From Rodentolepis nana (Eukaryota; Platyhelminthes; Cestoda; Cyclophyllidea; Hymenolepididae), in assembly GCA_900617975.1 (NCBI GenBank), contig UZAE01002132.1:1-10235 (forward strand): DNA of 10,235 nucleotides, read 5' to 3'. Shown here one piece after another: positions 7,079 to 10,235 of the stretch. Numbering within the stretch: position 1 is the first letter of the stretch; each line of letters opens with the position of its first letter. Below the pieces are notes generated by a model. That model had not been told where the DNA came from. It made no database searches and was given only the letters and a program-made list of their open reading frames with translations. A program made the translations under genes and the position numbers.

Positions 7079-7624
7079 TCAGTAACGTCTCATCTTGTGA
7101 TTTTCAACATAAATATATGATGGTGGAGGTTTGGCCTTGAATTGAGCGGATTTGCTGATTTCTTTCAATTCCGCAAGCTCTCGTTCCTTTTTTTCTTTAA
7201 TGTAGTCTTCACGACATCTGACGCATCGTGGACTAGGCAAAATGGAATGAAAATTAAAGGCATACTGTGAACTGTTCCGTTTTTGCATATAAGATGGGAG
7301 GTTGTGCTCATTTATTCGACTTTTATGATATTTCGATGCTAATTTTCAAAGTTAAAATACGGCATTTCTAAATTTTCATTATGTAATGCTATAAAATACT
7401 TAAATAATTGGTTTAGCAAAATTAGTTTAATGATGTAAACGTTCACCTGATCCACCATCACACATATTTGCAAAAAAATCAATGACGCGTTGATTCCTTA
7501 TTCTTAAGCTTTCAATAACATTGATCGCACTTTCATCTGAAATTTCTTTAAGCTGGCATAAATCAAACATGTTTAGATCAATCAACTGTATTTCCTTCTG
7601 AATCATATCTGGTATACTAGCCAT
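7079..7624 (-). CDS. Two-exon gene, 145-residue protein of unknown function
   Basis: I do not recognise the family. The exons are 7624-7447 and 7338-7079, joined in phase 1 across a 108-nt intron with a consensus donor (CAG|GTGAAC) and an A+T-rich acceptor (AAAATTAG). The ATG at 7624 follows an in-frame TGA four codons upstream. Residues 1-59 (MASIPDMIQKEIQLIDLN through FFANM) look helical and moderately acidic. A linker of about residues 60-95 is rich in Ser, Asn and His. It is followed by a CVRC pair (Cys98, Cys101), a charged helix, KEKKERELAELKEI, and a basic-aromatic tail with FKAKPPPSYIYV ending MRRY. The F-K-A-K-P motif after a Lys/Glu helix resembles motifs in microtubule-associated proteins such as TPX2 and FAM161, but that is a loose analogy. 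A second acceptor at 7234-7233 gives the wrong phase. The poly(A) signal at 7001-6996 supports the gene end. Confidence 0.68.
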
Positions 7625-7970
7625 TGTAGGATTTCAATAAATCTCGTGGTTTAAAATAAATTAAAATGGAACATACAAACAATTTTAGGTCGAACATAAT
7701 AGTAACATAGATGCTGTAACAGATTAAGTTAATACAAAGATGAAAATTATAAATTTGAATTAATGTGAATAGCAAGAATTTTGAAATTTAAGCAGAATTA
7801 TTGGAAATATGGATTTAGAAAGATATATGATGGAAATGCCCTAACATATAAACTATATTATATGAATATAACTGTTTTTTAATCCACTTCCGCCTATTTT
7901 TTCAAAATGTATAATCTTTATTTTGAATTCTATAATTTTGGAAAATTTATTTCATTAGGACTTTTATTTA
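7625..7970. other. Upstream region of the 7079-7624 gene
   Basis: Very A+T-rich, with no supported coding frame. It should contain the promoter and 5' UTR of the - strand gene starting at 7624. Confidence 0.45.
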
Positions 7971-8096
7971 TCAACCGAAAAATTCAATCTGTATATCAAA
8001 GAACTTCCCACTTCCCACTTCTAGTCTTCTTAAAAGTTCAAATGGCAGCAAATAAGTACGATTGCCTTCTATCAGATTTATATTGCACAATATCAT
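7971..8096 (-). CDS. Possible 41-codon frame or terminal exon
   Basis: The frame runs from ATG at 8096 to TGA at 7973-7971 and reads NINLIEGNRTYLLPFELLRR, then LEVGSGKFFDIQIEFF. A canonical AATAAA (7968-7963, - strand) starts three bases past the stop, which is unusually close. It might be the last exon of a gene further upstream. I see no well-placed acceptor in the right phase and no family match. The opposite strand is also open over this stretch. Confidence 0.18.
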   Translation of the reverse strand: MILCNINLIEGNRTYLLPFELLRRLEVGSGKFFDIQIEFFG

Positions 8097-8446
8097 AACA
8101 AAAATAACTAAACTATTTTAAGCGCATTAATAACATAAGGGTCATTGAGGGGAAGGGGAGAAATTACTGAAACTGAATAAATTTTTGCAAATAGGGCTTC
8201 TCTACCTCAATAGTGATTGCCATCTGCTTATGACATTCCCTACTACAGTTCTAAATAGATTGAAACAAGGGAAAGAAAAATTTATTTATGTAAACGTATT
8301 GGGAAATTTTGATAATATCTTTCGCCTTTAATGGACTATTAAATTATTCATTTACTTGCGCTATTAATTTAGCCCCATTTTAAAAGTACTGCCTTATGGC
8401 GGTGCTTCTTTATCTCAAAAGATTAAAAACGGCAACATTGGCGGTA
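8097..8446. other. Mostly non-coding stretch with one exon-like island
   Basis: AATAAA on the - strand (8286-8281) could end the gene at 8447-8686. An exon-like island lies at 8250-8206 on the - strand, between acceptor TCAATCTATTTAG and donor GAG|GTAGAG. It is open in two frames, so its reading cannot be fixed. Nothing else is supported. Confidence 0.35.
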
Positions 8447-8686
8447 TTAACATTTGCCCAAAATTACATTGTGAGTACTATATCTTCTAGTATCCCTGCG
8501 ACTCTCATTATGCATAGGAAACCAGGGGATACTTTAAAAGAATAATAGTAAAACAAATACCTTCCTATAATAACCGCATTTGTTTTGTGCTTTTTAGTGG
8601 GTCGTTTTGCTGAAGTGGGAGTTGTGGAGTTTGAATAACTCGACAGAAAGGCATACTGATGCCTCACCACTGCTCCTCGGGTCGTA
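8447..8686 (-). CDS. Two exons of a small basic protein of unknown function
   Basis: I do not recognise this protein. Exon 8686-8561 begins at an acceptor (TTTGTTTTTCAAG) and reads TTRGAVVRHQYAFLSSYS, then NSTTPTSAKRPTKKHKTN, then AVIIG. A 29-nt intron (8560-8532; GTATTT to CTTTTAAAG) joins it in phase 2 to 8531-8447, which reads IPWFPMHNESRRDTRRYSTH and stops at TAA (8449-8447). The product is basic and Ser/Thr-rich. The first exon is missing. One option is a 23-nt exon at 9396-9374 (ATG to CCCAC|GTAAGT), also phase 2, but that is speculative. The 3' end is uncertain too: a donor-like AAT|GTAATT near 8465 could splice to a basic segment at about 8412-8370 or to the island at 8250-8206. AATAAA at 8286-8281 suits an end near here. 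Confidence 0.45.
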
Positions 8687-9140
8687 CTTGAAAAACAAAA
8701 GCAAAATTTTATATCAACGAAGAACTTTCACATAGTGACTAAAAATTTGTGTGCCAATGGCGTATGTAATCAAAACGAAAATACAGGCTTCGAAGTATTA
8801 AATCACCTCGTGAATTAAACATAGGTGAAATTGGTCAAGATATTGGACAAAAGTGTTATTGTATAGAGGCAGTGCACACACCCTGTATTCATGAATTACC
8901 TAAAAATATCAATGATATACTTTGCACAACATGTTCCACTTTTCCTATGCCTAAATGAATCATGAATCCATGTAATTCATTTTTTAATTTAGACATATTT
9001 CTCAATTAAATCCTTATTGTGAATAACCGGTCCACCTTTAACTGCCAATGAATTAACACAAATATTAATAATTCCTGAAAACTATTTTATCGATCCTGTT
9101 TGGAGTTCATAAAGGAGCAGAAATTAAACATTGCAAAAAA
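8687..9140. other. A+T-rich stretch without a supported gene
   Basis: Short protein-like frames occur on both strands (for example around 9020-9110), but those on the + strand lack an acceptor and those on the - strand lack family support. It may be intron or intergenic sequence. Confidence 0.4.
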
Positions 9141-9292
9141 TTAAAATTTGACGTAATCTGGTGATCCACAGTTTAACTGGAAATCATTTGTCAAAATGTA
9201 TCTATGCGGAGGATGCGAGCTTTGTCAATTGTAACGTTACGTGTCTCTTAATTTATCATAGGGCTGTTTAGAAGTTGAATGCTCAATAGATA
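9141..9292 (-). CDS. Possible exon pair with a 39-nt intron
   Basis: Exon 9292-9241 begins at a pyrimidine-rich acceptor (TTTTCCTGTTCAG) and reads SIEHSTSKQPYDKLRD. A 39-nt intron (9240-9202; GTAACG to CCTCCGCATAG) joins it in phase 2 to 9201-9141, reading YILTNDFQLNCGSPDYVKF and TAA. The intron contains in-frame stops, and its size matches the confident genes. An upstream donor of good quality lies at 9374/9373 (CCCAC|GTAAGT), but the phase there is ambiguous. No family is recognised. Confidence 0.22.
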
Positions 9293-9759
9293 CTGAACAG
9301 GAAAATATGCAAAGCTTAAGCTGTCGAAATTATAAAAATGAAAAAAACACAGATAGGAACAAATATAACTTACGTGGGAGTTCTTTCCTTATACATAAGG
9401 AGAAGTGCAGTTGTTAATTAAATGTAAATAAAGCAAAGTAATTATTAATAAAGAAAATAATACTTGCAAAATAAAAAAACATTTCACCTTTGATAAAAAT
9501 GCCGAAAAACCCGTTGTAATTTAATATACTCATAACCACTCTGCTGTTTTAGTTAGTGGAAGAATGGAATTGCAAAACCGTCCGGGCTTGTCGTCGTGTT
9601 TTGTGTTGTTTTTCGCTCCTTGAATTTAATTCAACTCCCCCAATTTCCCAATGATGAAGAGGTGAGTTTGGTATTGTTAGTATCTCGAATGCATTTGGTT
9701 TTTCTTTACCGAGTTCTAATCAAGTTGATTTATCTTATACCTATCGTGCGATTGTTTTT
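9293..9759. other. No supported gene; one exon-like block
   Basis: A block at about 9557-9661 on the + strand lies between an acceptor-like CTGTTTTAGTTAG and a perfect donor (GAG|GTGAGT at 9661/9662). It is open in one frame, ending LPQFPNDEE. Without a partner exon or family match it is not called as coding. The rest is A+T-rich with nothing recognised. Confidence 0.3.
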
Positions 9760-10055
9760 GATGTGTAGCGGATTAGCTACCTTAATAACCTTGACTATTC
9801 TCAGAAAGCTCTATAGCAGTTTCTTCCAACTCGAAAGTCCCCGGGAATTATCTAAGCTAAGACAAAGTAATAAAGGAAACACGTGTAGCACGGAATACGT
9901 TTATTCAGTACGTATATTGATAGCAAAGTGTGTTTTTGGCACAGCGATTAGTTATCAGATAAATCTAGCATAATTCGCGTGAACATTAATAGCTAAATAT
10001 CTCTGAGTAGTGTTCCGCAGCAGGATTTCTATTGGTGTGATGAAGTTTCCCACAG
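9760..10055 (-). repeat. Decayed half copy of the foldback element
   Basis: Colinear with the right arm at 6305-6608. It starts GATGTGTAGCGGATTAGCTAC (compare GATGTAGCGGATTGCTAC), retains GTAGCACGGAATACGTTTATT then CAGTACG, and ends TTTCCCACAG. Many substitutions and small gaps separate the two, so this copy is older than the intact element. No left arm is present upstream, so it is either a solo arm or the left half has been lost. Confidence 0.75.
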
Positions 10056-10184
10056 TTTTAAAAATAGGCGCCTAGTTCTCCATTCAGACAGTTCTTTCTG
10101 AGATATTTTGTGCAAGCTTCTCAGTTTTTTAGGCCTTTTACCGCGTTTTTCAAAATTCCACCCTATGCGGTTATGTGGTGAATT
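10029..10184 (-). other. Open frame with a transposase-like basic motif, probably a fragment
   Basis: The - strand is open for 51 codons with no ATG, stopping at TAG (10031-10029). It reads WNFEKRGKRPKKLRSLHK, then ISQKELSEWRTRRLF, and its last part lies inside the tip of the decayed repeat arm. A basic K-R-G-x-R-P-K-K-L block resembles the linker in the DNA-binding half of Tc1/mariner-type transposases. That likeness is weak, and the frame is short and cut by the window edge region. It may be a chance open frame. Confidence 0.2.
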
Positions 10185-10235
10185 CTATTTCATGGAACTA
10201 TTTGGCAACCGAATAACCGCCCACCAGAAGGAATA

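Noticed and set aside
7907..8098. 63-codon + strand frame
   Set aside because: It is A+T-driven (Phe, Leu, Tyr, Ile) without context, and the opposite strand over its second half reads better.
9596..9973. 125-codon + strand frame, the longest in the window
   Set aside because: More than half of it lies in the decayed repeat arm, it crosses a perfect donor site at 9661/9662, and it is Leu/Ile/Val-rich without a recognisable family.
1..10235. Bacterial operons, CRISPR arrays, tRNA or rRNA genes, viral genes
   Set aside because: No ribosome-binding sites, regularly spaced repeats, cloverleaf-like or rRNA-like segments, or viral protein motifs were seen. Spliced animal genes explain the window instead.

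Overview
This window looks like nuclear DNA from a compact, intron-bearing invertebrate genome. It is A+T-rich (about two thirds by eye), and its genes are split by introns of only about 30-45 nt. Two genes are recognised with confidence: SF3B5, the 10-kDa SF3b subunit, on the + strand, and the mitochondrial ribosomal protein S15 gene (MRPS15), on the - strand. All six MRPS15 introns and the single SF3B5 intron are 30-38 nt. A bilaterian-type MRPS15 plus such mini-introns fits a flatworm such as a trematode, but other animals with tiny introns cannot be excluded. TAA, TAG and TGA all act as plausible stops, so the standard code is assumed.

Layout. 1-59 is a truncated copy of a dispersed repeat. 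391-958 and 1459-1849 hold two possible small + strand genes. SF3B5 (2066-2357, +) converges on MRPS15 (3618-2465, -), with 107 nt between the stop codons. Upstream of MRPS15 on the same strand (4414-4147) is a possible thioredoxin-like C-terminal exon with an in-frame TAG followed by more open frame. 4750-5667 (+) is a tentative multi-exon gene ending just before a foldback transposable element (5752-6608) with terminal inverted repeats of about 310-330 nt and no gene inside. 7624-7079 (-) is a well-supported two-exon gene of unknown function. 8686-8447 (-) holds two exons of another unknown gene, joined across a 29-nt intron. 9760-10055 is a decayed half copy of the foldback repeat, and the last 150 nt contain a short, possibly transposase-derived - strand frame.

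SF3B5 belongs to the U2 snRNP branch-site machinery and MRPS15 to the mitoribosome small subunit. They are housekeeping neighbours with no evident shared pathway. Apart from these two and the 7079-7624 gene, the gene models are tentative: short open frames that read like protein are common in this sequence, and I weighted calls by splice-site quality, phase agreement and stop or poly(A) context.
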